Source: Planctobacterium marinum (lineage in GTDB: Bacteria; Pseudomonadota; Gammaproteobacteria; Enterobacterales; Alteromonadaceae). From it: a stretch of DNA of 64,000 nucleotides. The DNA is taken from assembly GCF_036322805.1 (NCBI RefSeq), contig NZ_AP027272.1, positions 620,001 through 684,000 on the forward strand, read 5' to 3'. The notes under the pieces are model-generated. The model had not been told where the DNA came from. It worked only from the letters and a program-made list of their open reading frames with translations, and did not search any database. The position numbers were made by a program, and so were the translations under genes. Of this stretch, positions 24,532 through 33,297 are shown one piece after another. Numbering within the stretch: the stretch's first letter is position 1; each line of letters begins with the position of its first letter.

Positions 24532-25380
24532 TTATTGCTCCAGTAACGCTTTTATTTCTCGTAACTTAGCTTTAAGCACGCGCATGTTTTCCGGACCTGT
24601 ACGCAACAGTTGCTTCTGTGGAGCGCTTAAATCTTCGATTTGATCGATACGATATTTGTACATCACACTGTCGGTATAGACTTCAACCGGAACCGGTATT
24701 TCAGGTGTGTCAAGCAGGTGATCGATGGCATCCACTAAGCGGTAATCAAAATCGTCATCCGGGTTACCAATTTCGGCGAATATTTCATTAATAGTGGGCT
24801 TGTATACTTCATACAAATCCAATAGATCTTCCGCTTCGATACTATCGATGGCATTCACATAGCCGCTGTAGCGCTGGTAGCTGGAGGAATCTATCCATTC
24901 TTTACCTGCTTGGCGGTACACTCTGAAGCTATTTTCAGGTGCGCGCAACAAGTGGTGATTTGTGGCGAGTTCTTCATTGGCCAGATTCTCAGTAAAAACC
25001 ACAAAGCGGCGCAACAGGTCTTCGTCTACTAAAAAACGTGCCACGGTTGGCATTTCTGCAAGCCCAACAATAGCGGTCTTAACTGCTGCGTCACTGATAT
25101 CAATGGGCTCTGGCTCTGGCTCGGGAATAGGCTCTGGCATAGGTGCCGGGTCGGGTGGTAACACTTCCTCAGGCTCTGGAGTTGGTTCTGGTAACGTGAC
25201 AGGTTCAGGATCAGGTTCTGTGACGATGGGGATTTCCACCGGTTGAGGAGCCACAGGCTCTTCGTCGGAACCCGAGAACACCATATAAACGACCAATAAT
25301 AAGATAATGACACCTGCGGCTATTGCCACATGAACCATAGGGGATTTCGACACATTTTGAGAAGAGTCGTTGTCTGTCAT
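24532..25380 (-). CDS. DUF3014 family membrane-anchored protein
   Basis: A 282-residue protein. A short cytoplasmic N-terminus is followed by one transmembrane helix (about 17-35, IAAGVIILLLVVYMVF), a Pro/Glu-rich linker (about 38-92), and a helical C-terminal domain (about 95-282) with DUF3014 features (LDEDLLRRF-like VDEDLLRRFVVF, SSYQRYSGYV, DFDYRLVDAIDHLL). The linker could span the periplasm and hold the domain away from the inner membrane. It is the first gene of the run leading to the cyclase pair. Function unknown. Confidence 0.87.
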   Translation of the reverse strand: MTDNDSSQNVSKSPMVHVAIAAGVIILLLVVYMVFSGSDEEPVAPQPVEIPIVTEPDPEPVTLPEPTPEPEEVLPPDPAPMPEPIPEPEPEPIDISDAAVKTAIVGLAEMPTVARFLVDEDLLRRFVVFTENLANEELATNHHLLRAPENSFRVYRQAGKEWIDSSSYQRYSGYVNAIDSIEAEDLLDLYEVYKPTINEIFAEIGNPDDDFDYRLVDAIDHLLDTPEIPVPVEVYTDSVMYKYRIDQIEDLSAPQKQLLRTGPENMRVLKAKLREIKALLEQ

Positions 25381-25638
25381 AACGGTACCGGTTTCCTGTT
25401 TTGTTGCGTCAAACGGAGCAATGGGGCATCAACTATAAAAATAATGCAAACCGCCTGATTTTGCACGGAAAAACTCTATAGCGATAATAAAGAAGTTTGG
25501 TCTGATAATGAGTTTTTCAAGCTAAATCATGACATTAGTAAAATTAATTTAAACTGAACTAATTTTCGCAGTGATAAACCAAAGCTGCGGTAGTTCCGTA
25601 ACCAGATATAGAAAACTACAGCAACTGGCTCTGTGCAT

Positions 25639-25941
25639 ATGCAATTAGAACAACTTTTGAATAACAAAGCCCCGATTGAGCGACTCAGAATCTTATCTTT
25701 TGAGATGAATATCTATCTTGTGGAAATCCATCAAGGTGAATTTAGTGGGCTGCTCAGAGCTCAGGACGGGCGACCACAGCGCTTTAACAGTGTGGCACAA
25801 ATAAAAGAGCTGTTCAGTGAGAGCGACGTCCGCAGCGCAGAACTAGTACATGAGTCACCTTATGATGAAATGATTGGCAACCCGCCCAGAGCCGCCAATC
25901 AAATGGTACTTCCATTGCAATTTACGCAGAACAAAGCGTAG
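25639..25941 (+). CDS. Small conserved protein (DUF6482-like)
   Basis: A 100-residue soluble protein with an alternating charged/hydrophobic pattern (LRILSFEMNIYLVEIHQGEFSGLL, then AELVHESPYDEM). It resembles a small gammaproteobacterial family, DUF6482, by recollection. The ATG at 25639 is preferred over a GTG two codons earlier. It diverges from the DUF3014 gene across 258 bp, in which I see no further gene. It is convergent with the decarboxylase gene. Confidence 0.65.
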   Translation: MQLEQLLNNKAPIERLRILSFEMNIYLVEIHQGEFSGLLRAQDGRPQRFNSVAQIKELFSESDVRSAELVHESPYDEMIGNPPRAANQMVLPLQFTQNKA

Positions 25942-25962
25942 CTGCCACAGATTTTACGGATG

Positions 25963-27357
25963 TCAAAGGTCTGCAGCCATGGTTTGTAGCTCTTTGATTG
26001 CAATGGCCACATCACTGTCTTCTGTTTGCCAGTTGCTAAACGCGGCCCGGATGATTGCTTGTCCTTGCCATTTTCCCGGACTAAAAAATACTTTTCCTCT
26101 GGCGTTAATGTGCCGCAACACGCTGTCGCAATCCACTTCGTCATCCAATGGACGGAATAGCACCACGTTAAGGTTACAAGGGTACACTAACTTCCATTGT
26201 GTGCTGGCCGCAATAAATTGCGCTAGCAATTGTGCTTGCCTGCAATTCTTTTCCACCCATGACCTGATGCCTGATTTGCCGTAGGCATGTAGTGTCATCC
26301 ATACGGGCAAAGCCCTGAAACGTCGAGAATTCTCCATGCCCAATGACATAAAATCGGGTTCACTGCCAGACTGCACTAAATAAGGAGCTGCTACGTGACA
26401 ACTGTCTTTGAGTAAGCTTTGATGGCGGGTCAGAAACATGCCGCAATCATAAGGCACATTTAACCACTTATGTCCATCAAGGGTGATCGAGTCTGCCTGC
26501 TCAATTCCGGCAGTGTTTTGTTCCATATCGGGCAGTAAACGAGCGAAAATGCCAAAAGCAGCATCTACATGAAGCCATGCCCGGTGCTGCAGACACAGCG
26601 CTGAAATTTGCTGTAAATCATCAAAACTAGTGCCCGTTACCGTGGCAGCAGAGCTAATCACTATCTTACTTTTCGCTGTGCTTTGTTTCAGTTTTATTGC
26701 CAGATCCTGCGGGCTCATGGCTTCTGAATCCTTGCTGGTTTTTACCTGGGTAATATTATTCTGGCCAAAACCCGCCAGCCCCAATGTTTTAATCATACTG
26801 GCATGAGGACAGGCGCTGAAAATCTCGATATCTAATCCTGCCATTCCCTGTTTGGCCACATCGATACCTTGTTGTGTACCGGCAAATTGTCGCGCGGTCA
26901 CTGCTGCCAGAAAGTTTGAAGCCGTTGCACCCGTGGTACACAGCCCGGTAAAACTGGCTGGCAAATTAAATAGCTCTACCAACCATTGTATTGCCTGACG
27001 TTCCACCATTGATGCGATGGAGTCGCCGTCTTTGGAGACATTTTGGTCCAGCAAGGCGACTAACCAATCAGCATAAGTGGCGACAGGCGTGGCTCCGCCA
27101 GTGACAAAACCCCAATATCGCGGTCCGCGACTGGCAGACATCTGTGGCACCAACTCAGAGTGCACTTTTTTGATGGTAATCTCGCTGCCTGCGCCTTGTG
27201 CGGCTAACGGCGATTGAGGCAATGTGGCATTCAGCGTGGCAACAGGATGGTGCTCAAGACCATGTAGCCATTGTGTCGCTCTTTGCTGAAATTCTGACAG
27301 AGTATGTTGCCATTCCTCCGCTCCGGGTTGTGAATAAGTCAAGGTTGAATCGCTCAT
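25963..27357 (-). CDS. PLP-dependent group II decarboxylase-like protein
   Basis: A 464-residue fold-type I PLP enzyme of the aromatic-L-amino-acid decarboxylase family. Lys297 in LDGHKWLNVPYDCG is the Schiff-base lysine, HVDAAFG holds the Asp that pairs with the PLP nitrogen, and SACPHAS holds the ring-stacking His. It would release CO2 from an amino acid to give an amine, or carry out a related PLP reaction; the substrate is open. The ATG at 27357 has AAGGGG six bases upstream and is preferred over one five codons earlier. It diverges from a MocR-type regulator, which probably controls it. Confidence 0.85.
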   Translation of the reverse strand: MSDSTLTYSQPGAEEWQHTLSEFQQRATQWLHGLEHHPVATLNATLPQSPLAAQGAGSEITIKKVHSELVPQMSASRGPRYWGFVTGGATPVATYADWLVALLDQNVSKDGDSIASMVERQAIQWLVELFNLPASFTGLCTTGATASNFLAAVTARQFAGTQQGIDVAKQGMAGLDIEIFSACPHASMIKTLGLAGFGQNNITQVKTSKDSEAMSPQDLAIKLKQSTAKSKIVISSAATVTGTSFDDLQQISALCLQHRAWLHVDAAFGIFARLLPDMEQNTAGIEQADSITLDGHKWLNVPYDCGMFLTRHQSLLKDSCHVAAPYLVQSGSEPDFMSLGMENSRRFRALPVWMTLHAYGKSGIRSWVEKNCRQAQLLAQFIAASTQWKLVYPCNLNVVLFRPLDDEVDCDSVLRHINARGKVFFSPGKWQGQAIIRAAFSNWQTEDSDVAIAIKELQTMAADL

Positions 27358-27380
27358 TGTGTTCCCCTTCATTCATTATG

Positions 27381-27390
27381 TGATGCATCA
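27381..27390. promoter_or_regulatory. Palindromic site upstream of the decarboxylase gene
   Basis: TGATGCATCA is a perfect 10-bp palindrome about 24 bp before the decarboxylase ATG, in the region shared with the divergent MocR-type gene. GATTACAGATAC and GTATACAG elements lie further toward that gene. These are candidate operators for the regulator; no direct proof. Confidence 0.35.
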
Positions 27391-27504
27391 TAAGCGCACG
27401 GTAAAAAAGATTACAGATACAAAAAAAGAAAATAAAAAGTATACAGAGGAGGCGCTAAGGGGGTAAATTCGCGATGCATTGTAGTTTAATGAGTGAAATA
27501 TTAA

Positions 27505-28899
27505 GTGATCCAATACAAGCAATTGGCCAGTGAGGTGATGTCAGATATTGATACTGGCAAAATTTCCCCCGGTCACAAATTGCAATCGGTGCGAGATTTT
27601 AGTCGCCAGCATCAGGTGAGCATGACGACGGCACTCAATTGTTATCACCTGCTTATTGAACGCGGCTATGCTCACAGTCGGCCTCGTTCAGGCTATTTTG
27701 CGCAAAAGCCCATGTTAGACATCGCTCGTGTTCCCCTGGCTGATTTTGTTCCTGTTACTTCCCGGGGGGCAAAATACCACTTTGCCGTAAGTCAGCATCC
27801 GTTAGCGACTGCGCAATTGTCTCAGGCACTTTTGCCGCAAGCTGAGTTAGCGAAATCTGCCAGTCGGGTGTTTAAAACCCCTCGTCTCCACCAATTGCAT
27901 TATGGTGCCGTTACAGGCCATGAAAGTTTGCGCAGAGCCCTGGCAGGCCACTATTCAGAGCAAGGATTTAAGTTTACCAGCGATGAAATCATCATAGGAC
28001 ATGGTTGTCTGGACAGTGTCAGAATGGCATTGCAGGTTACCACCCAGCCAGAAGATACGGTTGTCGTTGCATCACCTTGTTTTCCCGGATTATTGTCAAT
28101 TCTGAAAAGCCTTAATCGCAAAATCCTGGAGATCCCCAGTAGTAACCAAGGCATCGACCTGCTGCGCCTCGAAAGTATCGTGAAGGAGGGGCGTGCTTCG
28201 GCTTTGTTACTGACGGCAAACTTTCAAAACCCGCTTGGTCACCAGTTTAATAATGAACACAAAGCCGCTATCGCTGAACTGGCCAACCGTTACCATTTTC
28301 CGGTAATTGAGGATGATGTCTATCAGGAGTTGTGTTTCTCTGGTGGGCTGCCACTACCTATTAAGCATTGGGACAAAGGTGGCTATGTACTGTGGTGCAG
28401 TTCCTTTTCCAAAACACTGTGTGCCTCTTATCGAATTGGTTGGTGCTTGCCCGGACGTTTTCACCGGGCTATGGAGGACAAACGCCGTATAGAGTCATTG
28501 GGGGTTAATATGCCACTGCAGTTAGTGTTGGCAGATTTCATTGCCAGTGGAAACTATCGCAAGCACATCAAAAAATTGCAGGTGTGTGTCAGTCAGCAAA
28601 TACGGGAGTATCGTCATTTCTTATATACACAACTGGGAGCCAATGCCGCTTTTTCACAGCCAGAGGGCGGGATGGTGTTGTGGTGTCATTACCCGGGATT
28701 AGATAGTTTTGAACTCGCTAAAAAGCTAACTGAATACGATGTGATTATCCGACCGGGCGGCTTGTTCTCTACTCGAGACTTCTACTCGGAATACTTCAGA
28801 TTGAACTGTGGCTGGCCGCTAGATGAGAAGCGAAAGCAAGAAATGGAGCTTTTGTGCCAGCTGCTTACTCAACAGAAACAAAACGAGACAAATGTTTAG
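27505..28899 (+). CDS. MocR-type GntR/aminotransferase regulator
   Basis: A 464-residue regulator. Residues 1-70 are a GntR winged helix (LASEVMSDIDTGKISPGHKLQSVRDF). The rest is an aminotransferase class I fold with the PLP lysine Lys303 in CSSFSKTLCASYRIGW and NFQNPLGH before it. MocR proteins sense PLP or an amino acid with the aminotransferase domain. The start is GTG at 27505; an in-frame TAA directly before it rules out a longer protein. It diverges from the decarboxylase gene, the usual layout for a MocR regulator and its target. Its 3' end overlaps the convergent gene at 28896 by four bases. Confidence 0.88.
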   Translation: MIQYKQLASEVMSDIDTGKISPGHKLQSVRDFSRQHQVSMTTALNCYHLLIERGYAHSRPRSGYFAQKPMLDIARVPLADFVPVTSRGAKYHFAVSQHPLATAQLSQALLPQAELAKSASRVFKTPRLHQLHYGAVTGHESLRRALAGHYSEQGFKFTSDEIIIGHGCLDSVRMALQVTTQPEDTVVVASPCFPGLLSILKSLNRKILEIPSSNQGIDLLRLESIVKEGRASALLLTANFQNPLGHQFNNEHKAAIAELANRYHFPVIEDDVYQELCFSGGLPLPIKHWDKGGYVLWCSSFSKTLCASYRIGWCLPGRFHRAMEDKRRIESLGVNMPLQLVLADFIASGNYRKHIKKLQVCVSQQIREYRHFLYTQLGANAAFSQPEGGMVLWCHYPGLDSFELAKKLTEYDVIIRPGGLFSTRDFYSEYFRLNCGWPLDEKRKQEMELLCQLLTQQKQNETNV

Positions 28900-29897
28900 T
28901 TTCCTGTTTGGGTACACTCTTGATAGTTATCACTGCGGCAGTAGTGAAAGCCAAGATAATAATGTGACTGCTCAGGTGCGTTACCGTGTTTTAAATATTC
29001 ATACATAAGCTCAGCGCCCAAACGACCCATTTCGTGGGGGTTTTGGCCTATATTGGCTGTCGATAAACCCTCGCCCAATGCCTTTAACTGCATGGGTTCT
29101 GTGTCGGCAGAAATAATCACTTTGTGCTGCTTGTCAATGGCCTCCTGGTGTTTCTTCATAGTGCTGATGTAGTCGGGATTAAACTGGGCAAAACCCGCAA
29201 CGGCCAGAAAGATAGGCGCTTTTTCACGTTCCAGAATCTTAGTGAGTTGGTATAAGGCGACGTCGCGCTTGCCCAAGCTATAGAGTGGACACCTGGGATA
29301 CTCAGACCAGCCATTGTGACCCATTAAGCGCTGCGTTGACTGGCCCGACAGCGCATGCCTGACACCCGCAATGCGCGCATTGAGGTTGGGCGTTGAATCA
29401 AATCCTGATTGAATACAAATCTGCTGCTCAGCTTCGGTTTTGAAGACTTTTGCGTATTCGCCTAATGCCACACCAAAAGCAAAGTTATCCGTGCCGACAT
29501 AAGTAAGCCGATATTCTTCGTGTTCAGGTAATAAATCTGAATCAAAGGTGATCACTGGAATACCCGGCAGCATGGATTTGAGTACACCATCTACAAGATG
29601 TTTTGAATCTGTGGTGGAAACCAGCAAACCGTTAACATTCTGAGTCAATAGCTCGTTAATGATCAGTACCTGGGAGCGAATATCCTGGTAGTCTTGCGGG
29701 CCGTCATATAGACAGCTGAGGTCGGTTTTTTGTGCGGCAAATTGTTTGCAGCCCTCAAAGGACTGAATATAAAAGCTATCGTTTTTGGTTTTGCCTATAA
29801 CTGCAATTTTGAATTTCGCCCACGTGGCGCTGGACCATGTCAATATACCCATAGTCAGAGCAAATAACGCTAGCTTTAGTGATATCCCGGTAAACAT
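28896..29897 (-). CDS. Periplasmic sugar-type binding protein (LacI/RbsB fold), orphan
   Basis: A 333-residue protein with a signal peptide (to about residue 27, SSATWA) and a type I periplasmic binding fold (IAVIGKTKNDSFYIQSFEGCK, PVITFDSDL, GFDSTPNLNARIAG). It resembles RbsB/TorT-like receptors. No ABC permease or ATPase gene is adjacent, so it may feed a sensor kinase or chemoreceptor, as TorT does, or a transporter encoded elsewhere. AAGGA lies about 12 bases before the ATG. Its ligand is unknown. Confidence 0.8.
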   Translation of the reverse strand: MFTGISLKLALFALTMGILTWSSATWAKFKIAVIGKTKNDSFYIQSFEGCKQFAAQKTDLSCLYDGPQDYQDIRSQVLIINELLTQNVNGLLVSTTDSKHLVDGVLKSMLPGIPVITFDSDLLPEHEEYRLTYVGTDNFAFGVALGEYAKVFKTEAEQQICIQSGFDSTPNLNARIAGVRHALSGQSTQRLMGHNGWSEYPRCPLYSLGKRDVALYQLTKILEREKAPIFLAVAGFAQFNPDYISTMKKHQEAIDKQHKVIISADTEPMQLKALGEGLSTANIGQNPHEMGRLGAELMYEYLKHGNAPEQSHYYLGFHYCRSDNYQECTQTGN

Positions 29898-30052
29898 AAA
29901 GCCGAAAATCCTTGAGTCGTTTTAAGGCTCTTCGCAGAGACATTTATCCAATTGAGTTCCATTACCGTAAAAGTTTAGGTGCTTTAGCGGTATCCGTAAA
30001 CCGTTTGCGCAAGGGTTTCGAAAAAAGGAGAGAAAGGCAACATTATTGCGAG

Positions 30053-30080
30053 ATTGGCTGTCGTATTTCTGACAGCCAAT
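30053..30080. repeat. Perfect 10-bp hairpin downstream of the DUF6702 gene
   Basis: ATTGGCTGTC (30053-30062) and GACAGCCAAT (30071-30080) pair around eight bases, 14 bp past the stop of the leftward gene at 30095. Reading leftward there is no T-run, so it is a possible weak terminator or 3'-end stabiliser. Confidence 0.5.
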
Positions 30081-30094
30081 GGTGAATAGAGTCG

Positions 30095-30592
30095 TTAAAA
30101 TTCAACTTCTAACAGCTTTGCAGATTCTCGGAAAGTGAGCGTATTGATGGCTTTGTTACCTTCAGCATCACCTTCGATATTCACGGTGTTGATTTGCTCT
30201 GACCAGATATCTTGTAAAGCACTGTGTTGTACCGCAATTTTTTCTACCTGCTCAGGTAATGGCGTGTCTTGATAAATCCAGAGAAACTTGCCATCAATTT
30301 CATAGCCTATGTTATTCAGTGCAACAGGCGCATTGTTTATCTGCAGTTCGAAGCGCTGAACCACATAATCCATGAAGCGCTGCTGGGTTTCAGGGTTGCT
30401 GTGGATGTCTGCTTTACCGTCACCCATGACACTCACCGCATGCTCGGCATCGTGCAGATAAAAGCGATGCATGACTTCCAGATTAGTACTATTGTGATTG
30501 AACAATACAGTGGTTATGGCTGACTTTATTTGGTGACCAAAAGAAGGCGCCATGAAGGCGCCCAATATGATCAAAATAGCGAGTTTGCGCAT
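30095..30592 (-). CDS. DUF6702-like secreted protein
   Basis: A 165-residue protein with a signal peptide (MRKLAILIILGAFMAPSFG, cleavage near 19) and a beta-rich body matching the DUF6702 pattern (SAITTVLFNHNSTNLEVMHRFYLHDAEH; WIYQDTPLP). It is probably periplasmic. It begins 16 bp after the end of the M1 peptidase gene with AAGGAG upstream, so the two form an operon; a functional link with the peptidase is likely but undefined. Confidence 0.8.
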   Translation of the reverse strand: MRKLAILIILGAFMAPSFGHQIKSAITTVLFNHNSTNLEVMHRFYLHDAEHAVSVMGDGKADIHSNPETQQRFMDYVVQRFELQINNAPVALNNIGYEIDGKFLWIYQDTPLPEQVEKIAVQHSALQDIWSEQINTVNIEGDAEGNKAINTLTFRESAKLLEVEF

Positions 30593-30608
30593 TGTGTAAC
30601 GCGACTCC

Positions 30609-33062
30609 TTAATTTTGCTCTTCTTTGTTTTCGTCGTCAGTTTTCAGTTCTGTTTTGATATCTTGCATGATATCACGACGAGCGTTCCCGGTACGTTTCT
30701 TGGCTTTGTAGGCTTCGATACGCGACTCGATGATCTTGCGCGGATAGTGGTTGTTAGTGACATCCACATCGGCAGTTTCCCAACGAGGATCCACCTCAAT
30801 ACTAACGAGTTCTTTCTCTTTGGGAGTGACTAACAGCTTTTGTACCTGCTTAGGACTGCGGCGCCAAATCTCAGCAGGATAATAGATACGCTCTTTCGTG
30901 CCGTCTTTATATGTCGCTTCAATAATAATCGGCATCACCAGTCCGCCGATATTACTAAATTCCATCACGTAGTAGTTCTGATCTTCGCTAACAGCGCGCT
31001 CAAAAGCGGTGCGCTCCCAGTCTTCCAGGCCATCAAGAAATTTTTTATAGGCGTTGCGCTCTTTATTGGTAACAGTCCAGCGATCGTTTTCGTCGTAAAA
31101 ATCACGGATATCAGGATTGCGCTCAACCCAGGTTTTGCCTTCTTGCATGTTGCGCTCAACGGTAACAGGCATCGGCTTATCCAACTCTCTTTGACGATCG
31201 CGGTCGAAATCGATGTCTGGGTCTTCTGTATCAATGCGCAATTTGGATACCTTGTCGATGGAGATATCTACGTGGTCGGTAGAATAAAACCAACCGCGCC
31301 AGAACCAGTCCAAATCAACACCACTAGCTTCTTCCAGGGTGCGGAAAAAATCGGTGGGAGTAGGGCGCTTGAATTTCCAGCGCTGTGCGTATTCACGCAA
31401 TGCAAAATCAAATAGTTCGCGACCTAGAATGGTTTCTCTGAGAATTTTATAGGCTGCAGCGGGTTTTGTGTAAGCATTAGGGCCAAACTGCAAAATACTG
31501 TCAGATTGCGTCATGATAGGTACCTGGTTGGTACTTTTCATGTAACCGGTAATATCACGTGGCTCCACGCCCCAAGGAATATCTGGATCCCATTCTTGTC
31601 CGGCCACGCCGTCCAGGAAGCTGTTAATACCTTCATCCATCCAGGTCCATTGACGCTCATCACTGTTAACGATCATGGGGAAATAGATGTGACCAATTTC
31701 GTGGATGACAACACCAATTAAGAAACGTTTTTCCGCGAGTGTATAAGTGCGCGAACCGTCATCTTGCAAGGTTGTACGAGGACCGTTAAAAGTGATCATG
31801 GGATATTCCATGCCACCTACCGGGCCATTGACTGATTGCGCTGTGGGATAGGGGTAATCAAAGGAGAAACGCGAGTACACTTCCATAGTGTGGATAACGG
31901 ATTCTGTGGAGTACTTTTTCCACAAGTCACCCCCCTCTTTGGGATAGAAAGACATGGCCATAACAAATGGCTGGTCTTCCCCGCCTTGCTCATAACCTTT
32001 AGCGTCCCACATAAACTTACGGGAAGTGGCCCAAGCGAAGTCGCGCACGTTTTCTGCTTTAAAGCGCCAGGTTTTCTGCTTGTCGGTGCCTTCTTTCTCG
32101 TTTTCCAGCGCTTCTTCAGCGGTGACAACAAACACCGGGCGGTTGGCTTTTTCAGCGTCTTTCAGACGCTTTCTTTGCTCTTTAGTAAGGACGTCTTTTG
32201 GATTTTGCAGTACACCAGTGGAAGAGACAATGTGATCTGCCGGTACTGTCATTTCCACTTCATAATCACCAAACTCCAGGGTAAATTCTCCGCGGCCAAG
32301 GAACTCTTTATTGGTCCAGGCTTCGTAATCGGTGTAAGCAGCCAGGCGCGGAAACCATTGAGCGAAAAGGAAAATATCGTTGCCGCCTTCGCGCTCGTCA
32401 TCCGGGAAGTGCTCAAAACCAGAGCGCGCCGATACGGCATTTTCTTCCAGCACATTAAAAGCAAAGTCCAATGAAAACTCGGTGCTTTGGCCAGGTTTCA
32501 AAGGCTGCTTCAAGTCGATACGCATTAGGGTGCCCACAATGGTGTGCTTCAGGGCGTCACCTTTGCCATCTTTAACATTGCTGATTTCAAAACCCAGTGG
32601 GCGATCAGCAAAAGCCTGCTGTTGACGTAGGAAGTCCATGGTCATTTTGGCGGGCTTGGAGCCAGACGCTGAATTGGTGACAGGACCACGTGTGCCAACA
32701 CCGCCAAAGGTTTGTGTCATACGGGCCATGGAGTCATCTTTGAAGCGGTTCTGATCCAGGTAAACCCAAAGATATTTCAGTGTGTCAGGGGAGTTGTTGG
32801 TGTAAACGATCTCTTCTGATGCGGTAACACGACGCTTGTCCTCGTCTAAAGCAATACTGATTTTGTAGTCTACTTTTTGCTGCCAGTATTGATGGCCCGG
32901 CTCGCCAGCGGCGTTGCGATAAACATTGGGTGTTGGTAGCGATTCATCCAGTTGCCTGAATTTATCTTCAAAATCCCCTTTGGTCTGCTTGATAGCAGCC
33001 TGAGCTACACCGATGCTAAGCAGCAACGATGATGCGAGGGCAAATAGCGTGCGTGTTTTCAT
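30609..33062 (-). CDS. Secreted M1-family metallopeptidase
   Basis: An 817-residue zinc peptidase with a signal peptide (to about 22). The gluzincin motif is exact: HEIGH at 454-458 and Glu477 in WMDEG, i.e. HExxH-X18-E. GGMEYP is a variant of the aminopeptidase GAMEN motif, suggesting aminopeptidase activity with altered specificity. The C-terminal 200 residues are highly charged, ending in a Lys/Glu/Asp-rich tail. It is likely periplasmic or surface exposed. AGGAAC lies upstream of the ATG. The DUF6702 gene follows in the same operon; proB diverges from its 5' side. Confidence 0.9.
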   Translation of the reverse strand: MKTRTLFALASSLLLSIGVAQAAIKQTKGDFEDKFRQLDESLPTPNVYRNAAGEPGHQYWQQKVDYKISIALDEDKRRVTASEEIVYTNNSPDTLKYLWVYLDQNRFKDDSMARMTQTFGGVGTRGPVTNSASGSKPAKMTMDFLRQQQAFADRPLGFEISNVKDGKGDALKHTIVGTLMRIDLKQPLKPGQSTEFSLDFAFNVLEENAVSARSGFEHFPDDEREGGNDIFLFAQWFPRLAAYTDYEAWTNKEFLGRGEFTLEFGDYEVEMTVPADHIVSSTGVLQNPKDVLTKEQRKRLKDAEKANRPVFVVTAEEALENEKEGTDKQKTWRFKAENVRDFAWATSRKFMWDAKGYEQGGEDQPFVMAMSFYPKEGGDLWKKYSTESVIHTMEVYSRFSFDYPYPTAQSVNGPVGGMEYPMITFNGPRTTLQDDGSRTYTLAEKRFLIGVVIHEIGHIYFPMIVNSDERQWTWMDEGINSFLDGVAGQEWDPDIPWGVEPRDITGYMKSTNQVPIMTQSDSILQFGPNAYTKPAAAYKILRETILGRELFDFALREYAQRWKFKRPTPTDFFRTLEEASGVDLDWFWRGWFYSTDHVDISIDKVSKLRIDTEDPDIDFDRDRQRELDKPMPVTVERNMQEGKTWVERNPDIRDFYDENDRWTVTNKERNAYKKFLDGLEDWERTAFERAVSEDQNYYVMEFSNIGGLVMPIIIEATYKDGTKERIYYPAEIWRRSPKQVQKLLVTPKEKELVSIEVDPRWETADVDVTNNHYPRKIIESRIEAYKAKKRTGNARRDIMQDIKTELKTDDENKEEQN

Positions 33063-33297
33063 TAATTGTTCCTGGCGGGTTTTTAAGAATTGTTGGTGTT
33101 AATCTGTGACTTTATAACATAAGTGCCCTTAGTTTTGTAATCGTACCAGGAGAAATCTGCTTCAGACTGAAATAAATAACACTAACCTCTATTAAAACCG
33201 CTATGAGTAATAACCATTTAGCGCTTGTTTTAGAGCGGCTTTTTTGCCAATCTGCCAGCATCCCCGATTTCTTCTATTTGATGTGTTTAACAGGTTT

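Noticed and set aside
31836-32474. 212-codon plus-strand open frame
   Set aside because: It lies fully opposite the M1 peptidase gene, whose zinc motif and continuous homology are certain; the antisense product shows no family features.
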